This document shows, one piece after another, positions 35,260 through 43,276 of a DNA stretch of 44,617 nt. The stretch comes from Helicobacter rappini (GTDB taxonomy: Bacteria > Campylobacterota > Campylobacteria > Campylobacterales > Helicobacteraceae): positions 1 to 44,617 of the forward strand of contig NZ_FZPK01000063.1 in NCBI RefSeq assembly GCF_900198625.1, in the 5' to 3' direction. The notes beneath the pieces were generated by a model. That model saw only the letters and a program-made list of their open reading frames with translations. It made no database searches and was not told the DNA's origin. Position 1 is the first letter of the stretch. Every line of letters begins with the position of its first letter. A program made the position numbers and the translations under genes.

Positions 35260-35748
35260 TTACTCCTTCACCAAGAATGTATTGTTTCTATTAAAGCATT
35301 CCAATATCTCAGAGCTTTTCATTTCAAAACCTCTGCCTTCATCTCCTGTCAAAAATATACCATAATTCTTATATGCAAAGTTTCTTTCAAAAGAAACTAC
35401 ATAACTCTTATTTTTGGTCATATCGTAATAATAATATTTTCTGTCATCAAGTTTATAAATACGACTATTTATTGATTGATAACGCTCATACACCGTTTTA
35501 CTAAATTCCTCCATCTTGCGTGTGTATTTGTTATCTTGTAGATTATGTGTAATCATATCTTCATATAATTCCTTATTGACTATATAAATCCCACTCTCAT
35601 TTTTACACAAATTCTTAACTTGATACCACTGCCAATCCATAAGTCTAAATGAACATCCGCCCACAAAGAATAACATCACACACAAAGATATTAGGGAGAT
35701 AAGGATTCTCTTTAGTGTAAATATTTGCTTAACTTTTAGCATTATCAT
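35260..35748 (-). CDS. Lipase-immunity lipoprotein (extra copy)
   Basis: The 162-residue product is a close relative of the one at 34647 in its signal (MIMLKVKQIFTLKRILI) and lipobox VGGC (Cys32), with the SFRLMDWQWYQVKNLCKNES motif. The middle is divergent and the ending GIFLTGDEGRGFEMKSSEI is conserved. It is bracketed by two lipase N-terminal mini-ORFs and has no whole lipase next to it, so it is an orphan immunity gene. Variation in the middle probably sets which lipase it blocks. Confidence 0.74.
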   Translation of the reverse strand: MIMLKVKQIFTLKRILISLISLCVMLFFVGGCSFRLMDWQWYQVKNLCKNESGIYIVNKELYEDMITHNLQDNKYTRKMEEFSKTVYERYQSINSRIYKLDDRKYYYYDMTKNKSYVVSFERNFAYKNYGIFLTGDEGRGFEMKSSEILECFNRNNTFLVKE

Positions 35749-35843
35749 TTCCTACTTTCATACACAAAGTCTAGCATCGCATAGCTTGCATCAGCTACCT
35801 CTGCATAGTCTTTGAATTTATTAATCATTTCTCTATTTGTCAT
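35745..35843 (-). pseudogene. 32-residue lipase N-terminal mini-ORF (remnant 2)
   Basis: The frame reads MTNREMINKFKDYAEVADAS then YAMLDFVYESRK and TGA. It is the N-terminus of the lipase-2 type, with the same length limit as the mini-ORF at 35156. Its ATG overlaps the stop of the immunity fragment upstream, and its stop overlaps the start of the next immunity gene (ATGA). Two mini-ORFs of nearly equal length and end point suggest a fixed recombination unit. Confidence 0.85.
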
Positions 35844-36105
35844 TCACACCCCTTACAAATGTATTTTTAGCTCCATAACAAGTTTTTGTAAAAATGGTTT
35901 TTATGTGTCCGGGTCCTGCATCCGATGGAAGTCTAATATTTAAACCTATATAGTAATACCTATATCCTTTGTTATGGCTAATTATATATTCTTTTTCTTG
36001 AGAATCTATATAGAAATATTCATCATCTTCTAAAAGTTGCAAAAGGTATTTTGTGCTTTTTTTATAACTATATCCTCCATAACGAACTTGATAAGAATAC
36101 TGCAT
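35833..36105 (-). pseudogene. Lipase-immunity C-terminal fragment
   Basis: From an ATG at 36105 the frame reads MQYSYQVRYGGYSYKKS and ends with EKEYIISHNKGYRYYYIGL and AKNTFVRGVNDK, resembling the second half of the lipoproteins at 34647 and 35260. The signal peptide, lipobox and first motif are missing; the codons further up are the upstream effector gene in another frame. It is joined to the end of that effector, so both may have been cut by the same event. It is probably not functional. Confidence 0.6.
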
Positions 36106-36847
36106 AAAGATATTGTAAATAATGAAATTTTCTAAGCAGAGAATCTCTAGTAGAAATATTATCAGGCAGCCACTCCTCATTGTCAATAATCTCTATACCT
36201 ATGGAATCGAGTTTGTTGAGAACCCAAGTAACGCAGTTGTGGATAGGATTAGAACTCATCGGATTTGAGTTATAGTATAAGTTTTTGATAGGATTATCAA
36301 GTTGTGTATTATCTTGCTCTAAATTCGGTGTCCTTTTCTTTGTCTGCTCTACCTCTGTTTTAATAGAATCTAAGAGTTTTTCATACTGCTCCTTTGAGAC
36401 TTCAAACACACAGCGGTTTTGTTGCCAAAAGGTAGAGAGTGAGCGTGTTTTATAATAATATGGCTCTACATATTCATTGACTACATTATTGCCTTCTGGT
36501 GCATATTGATTATTTTCATACACTTTGCCCCAATGATTTGTATCGTGTGTAACGGGACCAAAGCCAAAGAATCCTTCGCCTTCAAATTCATCGCTTAATA
36601 TACTAGGATACACTCTCTCATACCATTTGCCTTTGTCTTTTTTGATAGTATTAAAATAATAGCCTATCAGTGAATCATATCGTGGATTAGAATATTTCTC
36701 TATCTCAATATTACTTTGTGAATCTAATTCATCAGGGTGTGTATGGGTAAGTCCCAAAAAGGCGTGAGGGATACCTAGAACCTCACTAAAGTTTGTTGTC
36801 GCATTAAGACTCATTGGGTGGATATAGATTGTTACGAAGTATTGCAT
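36068..36847 (-). CDS. Permuted papain-fold (NlpC/P60-like) effector, C-terminus probably cut
   Basis: The 259-residue product has the His-first order of permuted papain-like hydrolases: His28 in GIPHAFLGLTHTHPDEL, a GFFGFGPVTHD strand, YKTRSLSTFW, then VSKEQYEKLLDSI and the Cys205 in IHNCVTWVLNKLDSIGIEI. This matches a family of T6SS cargo with HAFLxL...GF...NCxxFV, which are likely peptidoglycan hydrolases. The last 13 residues or so (YAVFLSSSLWRI) run over an immunity fragment in a different frame, so the native end is probably lost. A membrane immunity candidate lies 10 bp upstream. Two N-terminal copies of this gene follow at 37193 and 37754. Confidence 0.72.
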   Translation of the reverse strand: MQYFVTIYIHPMSLNATTNFSEVLGIPHAFLGLTHTHPDELDSQSNIEIEKYSNPRYDSLIGYYFNTIKKDKGKWYERVYPSILSDEFEGEGFFGFGPVTHDTNHWGKVYENNQYAPEGNNVVNEYVEPYYYKTRSLSTFWQQNRCVFEVSKEQYEKLLDSIKTEVEQTKKRTPNLEQDNTQLDNPIKNLYYNSNPMSSNPIHNCVTWVLNKLDSIGIEIIDNEEWLPDNISTRDSLLRKFHYLQYLYAVFLSSSLWRI

Positions 36848-36857
36848 AGGGAATCCT

Positions 36858-37196
36858 TTATTTACTACTAATGCTTAATAAATACGCCACAAACCACCAA
36901 AAGCTATTTATGCTTATAAAAACAAACCAAAAGCTTGACTTGTAGATTCTGTATTGTAACTTATTTTTCTTATAGAGAAAATATATAATGGCAAAAGGAA
37001 CAAGCGAGAGAATATTAAATTGCAAAGCTATGAAATAAAAACCATCATAACCAATAATGTTAAGACCATTTCTAATAAAAAAACCATAAAGATAATAAAG
37101 TGGTTTTATAAATATAGCAATGGAGACTATCATCAATGCCACGCACACAAAGCAATCTAGGATAAATTTAGAAAAATCAAACTTTTCTTTTTTCAT
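36858..37196 (-). CDS. Membrane protein, probable immunity to the papain-fold effector
   Basis: The 112-residue product has three hydrophobic helices after MKKEKFDFSKFILDC (about 12-35, 48-70 and 88-108). It is a paralogue of the 37461-37757 product, with which it shares the first 16 residues or so and the helix plan. The ATG at 37196 overlaps the stop of a toxin fragment (ATGA), and its stop is 10 bp before the complete effector. Inner-membrane immunity for a periplasm-acting peptidoglycan hydrolase is the likely role; the family is not known to me. Confidence 0.65.
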   Translation of the reverse strand: MKKEKFDFSKFILDCFVCVALMIVSIAIFIKPLYYLYGFFIRNGLNIIGYDGFYFIALQFNILSLVPFAIIYFLYKKNKLQYRIYKSSFWFVFISINSFWWFVAYLLSISSK

Positions 37197-37447
37197 ACGA
37201 TTTCCTTGAAGTTAGAATCTAATATGCTAGGATAAATATTATTATGCCACATATCTTTTACATGTATAAGCGTAGGCTTGTCAGAATCATATCCTACTTG
37301 ATATTTGTATATATCAATATCTTTGAGTGAATCTAGCTCATCAGGATGAGTATGTGTCAAACCTAAAAATGCGTGAGGAATGGTAAAGGGTATAAAATCT
37401 AGTTTTGGTTTCATAGTATCGATATAGATTGTTACGAAGTATTGCAT
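37193..37447 (-). pseudogene. Papain-fold effector, N-terminal fragment (remnant 1)
   Basis: The 84-residue frame begins MQYFVTIYIDTMKPKLDFIP, has the catalytic histidine region IPHAFLGLTHTHPDELDS and ends IYPSILDSNFKEIV at a TGA overlapping the start of the next immunity gene. The homologous complete effector continues for 175 more residues, including the cysteine. It keeps a good ribosome site, so it may still be translated and drive coupled translation of the immunity gene behind it. Confidence 0.8.
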
Positions 37448-37460
37448 AGGGAATCCTTAT

Positions 37461-37757
37461 CTATTTATAAAAAGCATAATTAGCAACATATTGGATATAT
37501 ACCGCTACAACAAATACAATTATACAAGATGCAATTAAGCTTATTTTGCAAAATTTGTAGAAAATATTGAAAAATAAGATTGAAAAAATACTTGGCATAA
37601 TAATTCCCAAAAAAATACTAATTTTAACAAAATGATAAGATAGATTCAAAAACCAACTCATAGGATAAAAAAATACAGGAACAGACACTATCATCAATCC
37701 CAAACAAATAAAACAATCTAGGATAAATTTAGAGCACTTAAACTTTTCTTTTTTCAC
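37461..37757 (-). CDS. Membrane protein, extra immunity copy of the papain-fold module
   Basis: The 98-residue product starts with MKKEKFKCSKFILDC at a GTG that overlaps the stop of the preceding toxin fragment (GTGA). Three hydrophobic helices follow and the end is YVANYAFYK. It is related to the 36858 product at the start only; the helices have diverged. It lies between two toxin N-terminal fragments without a whole toxin, so it is an orphan immunity candidate. Confidence 0.63.
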   Translation of the reverse strand: MKKEKFKCSKFILDCFICLGLMIVSVPVFFYPMSWFLNLSYHFVKISIFLGIIMPSIFSILFFNIFYKFCKISLIASCIIVFVVAVYIQYVANYAFYK

Positions 37758-38005
37758 ACAATTTTCCTAAAGTTAGAATCTAATATGCTAGGATAGATAT
37801 TATTATACCACTTATCTTTTACATGTATAAGCGTGGGCTTATCAGAATAATATCCTACTTGGTATTTGTATATATCAATATCTTTGAGTGAATCTAACTC
37901 ATCAGGGTGAATATGGGTAAGTCCCAAAAAGGCATGAGTAACATCTAATTTTAATAAATCTTTCTCAAAAAGAATGTCGATATAAATCGTTACATAATAT
38001 TGCAT
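37754..38005 (-). pseudogene. Papain-fold effector, N-terminal fragment (remnant 2)
   Basis: The 83-residue frame begins MQYYVTIYIDILFEKDLLKL, has THAFLGLTHIHPDELDS and ends IYPSILDSNFRKIV. It ends at the same codon as the fragment at 37193, and that end again overlaps the next immunity gene's start. An AAGGAG ribosome site precedes the ATG. The DNA of the second half is nearly identical to that of the first fragment, while the first 25 residues differ. Confidence 0.8.
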
Positions 38006-38021
38006 AAAATCTCCTTTTACA

Positions 38022-38468
38022 CTACGCTAATATGATTTTATTTGTAAAAACAAAAAATAAGATAAACCAAATTAATCCAAAAATTAGAAATAAGAAAGAG
38101 AGTAACAACTTTATCCTTATAGGTAACTTATTGGTTAAAAACCAAAACAATAAACCTACAAATGCTCCAATGATAAACAAAATGTTATTATCTGTTAAGA
38201 CAGCAACAAAGAATGAAATAAAAAATAAAAAACCTAAAGATATAAATTGTTTGTGTAAAAATGCAAGTATAGTCCAAAATAGGAAACTCAAAAATATAAA
38301 AAGAAATATACTAATAAAATCCATAGCAGATAATAACGCAATAATAAAGCTACATATTACACTTATTGCACCACTAAATCCTAGCCACGCAATCTGTCCG
38401 CTTGTGATAGAATCTAGCCCTTTAGATTCTAGCTTTGCTTTGAGTGTTGAATAGAGAGGAATTTTCAA
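38022..38468 (-). CDS. Polytopic membrane protein of unknown function, possible immunity
   Basis: The 148-residue product has about five membrane helices from residue 28 on (LGFSGAISVICSFIIALL and later FLFLIFGLIWFILFFVF). It starts at a TTG overlapping the stop of the truncated PAAR-like gene (TTGA). The soluble first 25 residues (KAKLESKGLDSITSGQIAW) are not membrane-like and could be a relic of another gene. The position between a PAAR-like gene and the papain-fold module fits an immunity role, but no partner is evident and the family is unknown to me. Confidence 0.5.
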   Translation of the reverse strand: MKIPLYSTLKAKLESKGLDSITSGQIAWLGFSGAISVICSFIIALLSAMDFISIFLFIFLSFLFWTILAFLHKQFISLGFLFFISFFVAVLTDNNILFIIGAFVGLLFWFLTNKLPIRIKLLLSFLFLIFGLIWFILFFVFTNKIILA

Positions 38469-39175
38469 GCCACTTGCCTTTTGGTAGGAGGATTAGGACA
38501 ACCTACAATAGAGCTATGTAATAAATCAGATTCTAAAACCATAGGTATGCCTTTAGACTTAAAAGGTTTGCCTTTATTACTCTTTAGCTTTACTACTCCA
38601 TTATGAGGACATTTAAGTTCATTATCTTCTAGTATTGGGTGAAGCATAGCTGTGCTTGTAGTAGAATCTTTTGTTTGAGAGTCTTGCTCTTTTTGTTTTT
38701 CCCTTTGTGCTTGTTCTTTTTCTAATATTTCTTTAGATTCTTTGGAGTTACATTCTAATTTGATATTAAGGCTAGAATCTAGGAGGGAGTAATGTAAGAG
38801 GGTTAGGGTATTGCTACCTAAAAATACTTGGAGGGTGCTTAGGGAATTGTTAGAATCTCTATTATTGCTTGTAGATTCTATAGAGTTAGAATCTGTTTCA
38901 CCGATTAAGTGATAGATGGGTTTAGATTCATCTAAGCCTAGATTACTATCTTTAGAATCTAATATGCCAAAGAAGCATTCGTTATAGGGTTTAGTAGATT
39001 CACTGCCGCCTGTGAGTAAAATACCAAACCAAGAAATATAAATCTCTCTTGCATTGCTATATTTTATTATTTTTATACAATCAAGGACTTCATTTTCCTT
39101 AGCGAAATAAATTGCCTTATTCTCCAAAACAAAAAATTCATTACTAGAATATTGTGGCTTCACTATTTGTTTCAT
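38465..39175 (-). CDS. PAAR-like adaptor, truncated in the PAAR domain
   Basis: The 236-residue product has the same N-terminal plan as the 31844 gene (ISWFGILLTGGSESTKPYNE, SKPIYHLIGETDSNSIESTS, GSNTLTLLHYSLLDSSLNIK, a KEILEKEQAQREKQKE coil) and the first half of the PAAR-like domain (CPHNGVVKLKS, KGIPMVLESDLLHSS, IVGCPNPP). It then stops at TKRQVA, before the PTPC motif and the last strands. The usual continuation after GCPNPPTKGG would be one base off, so a frameshift or a join is likely. Whether it can still cap a spike is doubtful. Confidence 0.65.
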   Translation of the reverse strand: MKQIVKPQYSSNEFFVLENKAIYFAKENEVLDCIKIIKYSNAREIYISWFGILLTGGSESTKPYNECFFGILDSKDSNLGLDESKPIYHLIGETDSNSIESTSNNRDSNNSLSTLQVFLGSNTLTLLHYSLLDSSLNIKLECNSKESKEILEKEQAQREKQKEQDSQTKDSTTSTAMLHPILEDNELKCPHNGVVKLKSNKGKPFKSKGIPMVLESDLLHSSIVGCPNPPTKRQVA

Positions 39176-39190
39176 TACATTCCTTTTGTG

Positions 39191-40777
39191 TTATAAATAC
39201 ATATCTTCTTTAAATATGACTTTCTGTATCTCTCCTTGCTCTATGCAGAAATGAAATCTATCTCTATAAGCATTAAAACTAAAATCATCTAGCCCATTTT
39301 GATAAATCTTATATGTGCTTGTATTGTAACCTAAGAAATATGCAATATTTTTTGAGTTCAAAAGGCTATTTTGATTCTCTGCGATAAGTCTATAAGCCTG
39401 TGATTTTACCAATGGACGCAAGTAGCCCAAATCAAGCTTATTGAGAGAATCTAGCGGGATATTTATGAAATCATTGGTAGAAAGTGGCATGATGTATATT
39501 TGCTTATTTTCCATAAAAGCCTCCAAGCCCATATCTTGCAAAAAATCAATACTCTTTGATTCTATGAGGTTGTGATAATATGCTACATCACTCAATACAC
39601 AATCTATCGCCTCACTTAGAGTTTCACCCCTCCTATGCAACAAAGCATAATGATAAAGATTGCGTAAAAAGACATTCATATCTTGCAGATTCATTTGCTT
39701 TTTTGCATTATTATGGATTCTATCTAGCAATCTATCTAGCCTTTCTAATGCACGCACACAATGAGCTGGGTAATGAAAGTCATTGTTTTTGTCATTGATA
39801 TAATATAAATAGCCTGGTGTTTTTGTGCCTAGCTCTTGGACAAAATTTGCTAGTATCCATTGGTTATTATTGAGGTTAGAATCATTATCAGTATGTATAT
39901 GAAAGGTTTTGTCTTTTAAAATATTCATCGCTTCTTGTCTGTGTGATTTTGATAGATTGATATAGGCTTGTTTTCTATGTTGTTTGCTATTTGTTTCTGT
40001 CTCTTTTGCTTTAATGTGCAGACTTTGCAGCAAAGTAAATAAACCTCGCCATAATCTTTTGCTTCCTGGTGCTTGATAGGTATAAAGCCCTTTTATGATA
40101 TGCGGATAGGTAAGTGCGAAAAGCTGTGCTAAATAGCCCCCTAGTGAATGCCCCACTACAACCAATGGCGTGTCTTTTGTGATGCAACTATTTTGCTTTA
40201 GTCTAAAATAAAAATTTATCATAGAATCATATTGAAATTTTGGTAGCTTGCGGAATAAAAGGGAGCCATCTGTGGCTATATCAGTAAATCCAAAATCTCT
40301 ATTCAAAACAAAATCAGTTCCTGCTAGTGCTAAAACATATTCCTTATTGTTTATATGTCTAAAGAGTGTAGCCCGAAAACCACCTCTAGATTCTCTATCT
40401 TTTTCATTGATATGATCAATCACTTCATAGTCTTTAGCAAAATTGAGGGCAAGACTTTCTCGCCCTATAAATCCACCCACAGGAATTTTATCGCCAATCT
40501 CATTTGTAGGGCGCAAAAGGGCTTCTTGCAATAATAATCTTTCTGTTTCTAAAAATTTTTTTAATGTATCTTTAGGTATATCTGTGCTATATGTATTATA
40601 AAAATGCCTCCTAGCTTGCATAAAATCTTTAAGTTTTACATTTCCTGCAAAAGCCGCAATGGAATATTTATACACAAGCCTTATATGTGTTTCATACTGC
40701 AATAAGTTGCTTTGATTGCTAGAATCTATATAGTCTAGCATTATGGGAGTGTTTATGCTTTGGTTATTTTGTTTCAT
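39191..40777 (-). CDS. T6SS lipase effector, alpha/beta hydrolase (lipase 1)
   Basis: The 528-residue product starts MKQNNQSINTPIMLDYIDSS, has YVLALAGTDFVLN, the nucleophile elbow VVVGHSLGGYLAQLF (Ser211), YQAPGSKRLW, the candidate Asp region HIHTDNDSNLNNNQW and the candidate His in NDFHYPAHCV. The order of catalytic parts equals that of the other two lipases, but overall similarity is moderate. Its first 40 residues are also the beginning of two upstream immunity proteins. It overlaps the immunity gene at 40764 by 14 bp and is followed after 15 bp by the truncated PAAR-like gene. Confidence 0.82.
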   Translation of the reverse strand: MKQNNQSINTPIMLDYIDSSNQSNLLQYETHIRLVYKYSIAAFAGNVKLKDFMQARRHFYNTYSTDIPKDTLKKFLETERLLLQEALLRPTNEIGDKIPVGGFIGRESLALNFAKDYEVIDHINEKDRESRGGFRATLFRHINNKEYVLALAGTDFVLNRDFGFTDIATDGSLLFRKLPKFQYDSMINFYFRLKQNSCITKDTPLVVVGHSLGGYLAQLFALTYPHIIKGLYTYQAPGSKRLWRGLFTLLQSLHIKAKETETNSKQHRKQAYINLSKSHRQEAMNILKDKTFHIHTDNDSNLNNNQWILANFVQELGTKTPGYLYYINDKNNDFHYPAHCVRALERLDRLLDRIHNNAKKQMNLQDMNVFLRNLYHYALLHRRGETLSEAIDCVLSDVAYYHNLIESKSIDFLQDMGLEAFMENKQIYIMPLSTNDFINIPLDSLNKLDLGYLRPLVKSQAYRLIAENQNSLLNSKNIAYFLGYNTSTYKIYQNGLDDFSFNAYRDRFHFCIEQGEIQKVIFKEDMYL

Positions 40778-41687
40778 TTAATTCCTTTATTATTGACATT
40801 TCAAAACAATAATATAATGGATATTGTAGCACTTCAATAAATTCATTATAGCCGGGTTTTGCATTATATTCCACCTTTGCTGGATCTTTATTGCTTGAAA
40901 TATACATACCCCTATCTGCATAGAGATTATAGGATATGCTTTTAAATGCTATTGCCTGTGTTTTTTTATTTCTTATGAGAAATTCCTTTTGTGTTATCAA
41001 AGATTCCTTATCTATCCTTTGCTCTATTGTTTCTCCATAGTAGTTTTCTAAAAGAAATAGTTCTTGTTCTAAATCTTTTAGCAATGTTTTTTTATCCTTT
41101 TTTATAATCTCGCCATAATGATTTACTTTAGTAGCGACATATTCTTTCTTATTGTGTATAGTCTTTATCTCTTCTTTGATATTATGTATTGTTTTTTTAT
41201 CTGCATTAATGATTTTTTTAAATATATTTGATTCTGTTCTATCTTTGCCAAAAATATAGTCTTTTCTAACTTTGAATCTTTGTTCTTCCTCTATGAGTGT
41301 TGCATAAATATTTGATAATCTTTTCCTATCCCTACCAAACATATAATCTTTTCTACCCATTTCTATATTACCATATAAGCGATACAAATAAGCAAAATTT
41401 TGATCACTATTAGGCTGAAGTCCTTCATCATAGAGAATCCCTACAAGATCTCCTTTTTCTCTAGCTTCTTTACATACTCTGGCAAATTCTCTTGAATCTG
41501 GATATATTGTTTGTATGCCTACGCAACCTGGCAAAAAACACACCATAACTATAAACATAAAACTTGCAATAGCATATTTATACATAAGCCTTATATGTGC
41601 TTCATACTGCAACAATCCCTTTAGATTCTTAGAATCCATATAATCTAACATTATGGGAGTGTTGGTGTTGTGGTTATTTTGCTTCAT
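40764..41687 (-). CDS. Lipase-immunity lipoprotein with a lipase-derived N-terminus (copy 1)
   Basis: I place the start at the ATG at 41687 (307 residues); a longer frame reads the upstream gene out of phase. Residues 1-40 (MKQNNHNTNTPIMLDYMDSK and YEAHIRLMYKYAIA) match the beginning of lipase 1, and the following hydrophobic stretch ends in LPGC (Cys55), a lipobox. An internal Met before YKYAIASFMFIVMVCFLPGC would give a normal lipoprotein signal. The mature part has YPDSREFARVCKEAREKG, the YLYRLYGNIEMGRKDYMFG repeat unit and charged helices to ELNETK. It overlaps lipase 1 by 14 bp and is the probable cognate immunity. Confidence 0.72.
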   Translation of the reverse strand: MKQNNHNTNTPIMLDYMDSKNLKGLLQYEAHIRLMYKYAIASFMFIVMVCFLPGCVGIQTIYPDSREFARVCKEAREKGDLVGILYDEGLQPNSDQNFAYLYRLYGNIEMGRKDYMFGRDRKRLSNIYATLIEEEQRFKVRKDYIFGKDRTESNIFKKIINADKKTIHNIKEEIKTIHNKKEYVATKVNHYGEIIKKDKKTLLKDLEQELFLLENYYGETIEQRIDKESLITQKEFLIRNKKTQAIAFKSISYNLYADRGMYISSNKDPAKVEYNAKPGYNEFIEVLQYPLYYCFEMSIIKELNETK

Positions 41688-42588
41688 TTGGTTCCTTGAG
41701 TATTGACATTTCAACACAATAATATATTGGCTCCTGTTCATATTCAATAGAAGAATCATAGCCTGGTTTTGGCTTATAATCCACTTTTGCTGGATCTTTC
41801 CTTCTTGAAATAGACATTTCTCTATCCGCATAGAGATTATAGGATATACCTTTAAAGGCTATTGCCTGTGTTTTTTTATTTCTTATAAAATATTCTTTTT
41901 TTGTTATCAATGATGTTTTATCTATCCTTTGTTCTATCGTTTCTCCATAGTAGTTTTCTAAAAGGAGTAATTCTTTCTCTAAATCTCCTATCAACAATTT
42001 TTTGTCTATTTTTGCAGGCAACACATAACGATTTATTGAAAAAACCATATCTTCTTTTTTGTTCTTTATGTCCTTTATTTCTTTTTTGATATTATCAATT
42101 CTCTCTTTATCTGCATAGGTGATTGTTTTAATAATATTTGATTCTGTTCTATCTTCACCAAAAATATAGTCTTTTTTAATGCTCTTTGCTGCTTGGTCCA
42201 TGTCGATGAGTGCCCCATAAATATTTGATAATCTTTCCCTATCTCTGCCAAGCATATAATCTTTCCTACCCATTTCTACATTACCATATAAGCGATACAA
42301 ATAGTCAAAATTTTGCTCACTATTAGGTTGAAGTTTTTCATCATACAAAATCCCTGCAAACCCCTTTTCTCTTGTTTCATTACATATTCTTGCAAATTCC
42401 TTTGAATCTGGATAGATGAATTGGCGCATCTCACAACCTGTCAATAAACACACAATAAGCATAAGCATAAGAGTTGCAATAGCATATTGATACATAAGCT
42501 TGATATGTGCTTCATAGCGAATCAAATTACTAGGATTTTTAGAATCTAGCATTATAGGAGTGTTTGTATTTTGATTATTTTGTTTCAT
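41674..42588 (-). CDS. Lipase-immunity lipoprotein with a lipase-derived N-terminus (copy 2)
   Basis: The 304-residue product is a paralogue of the one at 40764. It has the lipase-like beginning (MKQNNQNTNTPIMLDSKNPS, YEAHIKLMYQYAIA), then LMLMLIVCLLTGC (Cys52) as a lipobox, YPDSKEFARICNETREKG and the RKDYMLGRDRERLSNIY and ENYYGETIEQRIDK segments, ending ILKEPNEAK. The last 14 bp are also the start of the next copy. It is another immunity candidate without its own lipase. The charged middle (residues about 140-215) differs most between copies. Confidence 0.7.
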   Translation of the reverse strand: MKQNNQNTNTPIMLDSKNPSNLIRYEAHIKLMYQYAIATLMLMLIVCLLTGCEMRQFIYPDSKEFARICNETREKGFAGILYDEKLQPNSEQNFDYLYRLYGNVEMGRKDYMLGRDRERLSNIYGALIDMDQAAKSIKKDYIFGEDRTESNIIKTITYADKERIDNIKKEIKDIKNKKEDMVFSINRYVLPAKIDKKLLIGDLEKELLLLENYYGETIEQRIDKTSLITKKEYFIRNKKTQAIAFKGISYNLYADREMSISRRKDPAKVDYKPKPGYDSSIEYEQEPIYYCVEMSILKEPNEAK

Positions 42589-42589
42589 T

Positions 42590-43276
42590 TTATTGTCCTA
42601 ATAATACTGAGGATTTATAGCAACTCCCCACTGCATGCTGTTCATATTTAATAGAAGAATCATAGCCAGGTTTTGGTTTATATTCTACCTTTGCTGGATC
42701 TTTCCTTCTTGAAATAGCCATTTCTCTATCCGCATAGAGATTACAGGATATGGTTTTAAAGGCTATTGCCTTTGTTTTTTTATTTCTTATGAGAAATTCC
42801 TTTTTTGTTATCAATGATGTTTTATCTATCCTTTGCTCTATTACTTCTCCATAGTAATTTTCTAAAAGAAATAGTTCTGTCTCTAAATCCTTAATCAATG
42901 TTTTTCTATTTATTTTTTCAGTATATTCAGGAGAGTATATTTTAGTAATTATTTCTTCTTTTTTACCTTTTAGTTCTTTTACATATTCTTTCATCTTATT
43001 GATTTGTTCTTTATCTGCATGAATGATTGCTCTATATACATTTGATTCTGTTCTATCTTCACCAAAGATATAGTCTTTTTTATCGTAATTCTTATCGCGT
43101 AAGCGATATAAATAAAAAAAGTCGCCGTCGCTATCAGGTTGAAGTTTTTCATCATATAGCCATTGCCCAATCCAACCTTTTTCTCTTGCTTCATCACATA
43201 TTCTTGCAAATTCCTTTGAATCTGGATAGATGAATCGGCTCATCTCACAACCTGTCAATAAACACACAATTAGCAT
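42590..43276 (-). pseudogene. Lipase-immunity copy 3, signal peptide cut by a join to a lipase fragment
   Basis: The frame of 228 residues starts MLIVCLLTGCEMSRFIYPDS, so only nine residues precede the lipobox cysteine; its relative at 41674 has 51. The remainder (KEFARICDEAREKG, YLYRLRDKNYDKKDYIFG, ENYYGEVIEQRIDK, YNAK-free ending SSVLLGQ) is intact but lacks one repeat unit found in the others. The missing start is replaced by the N-terminus of a lipase-3 type gene in another frame (43245-43337). The signal is probably too short for export, so it is called broken. Confidence 0.55.

Noticed and set aside
38032-38454. 140-residue plus-strand ORF opposite the polytopic membrane protein
   Set aside because: It is the complement of a strongly hydrophobic minus-strand gene, with a poor lysine/asparagine composition and no ribosome site, and every supported gene in this region is on the minus strand.
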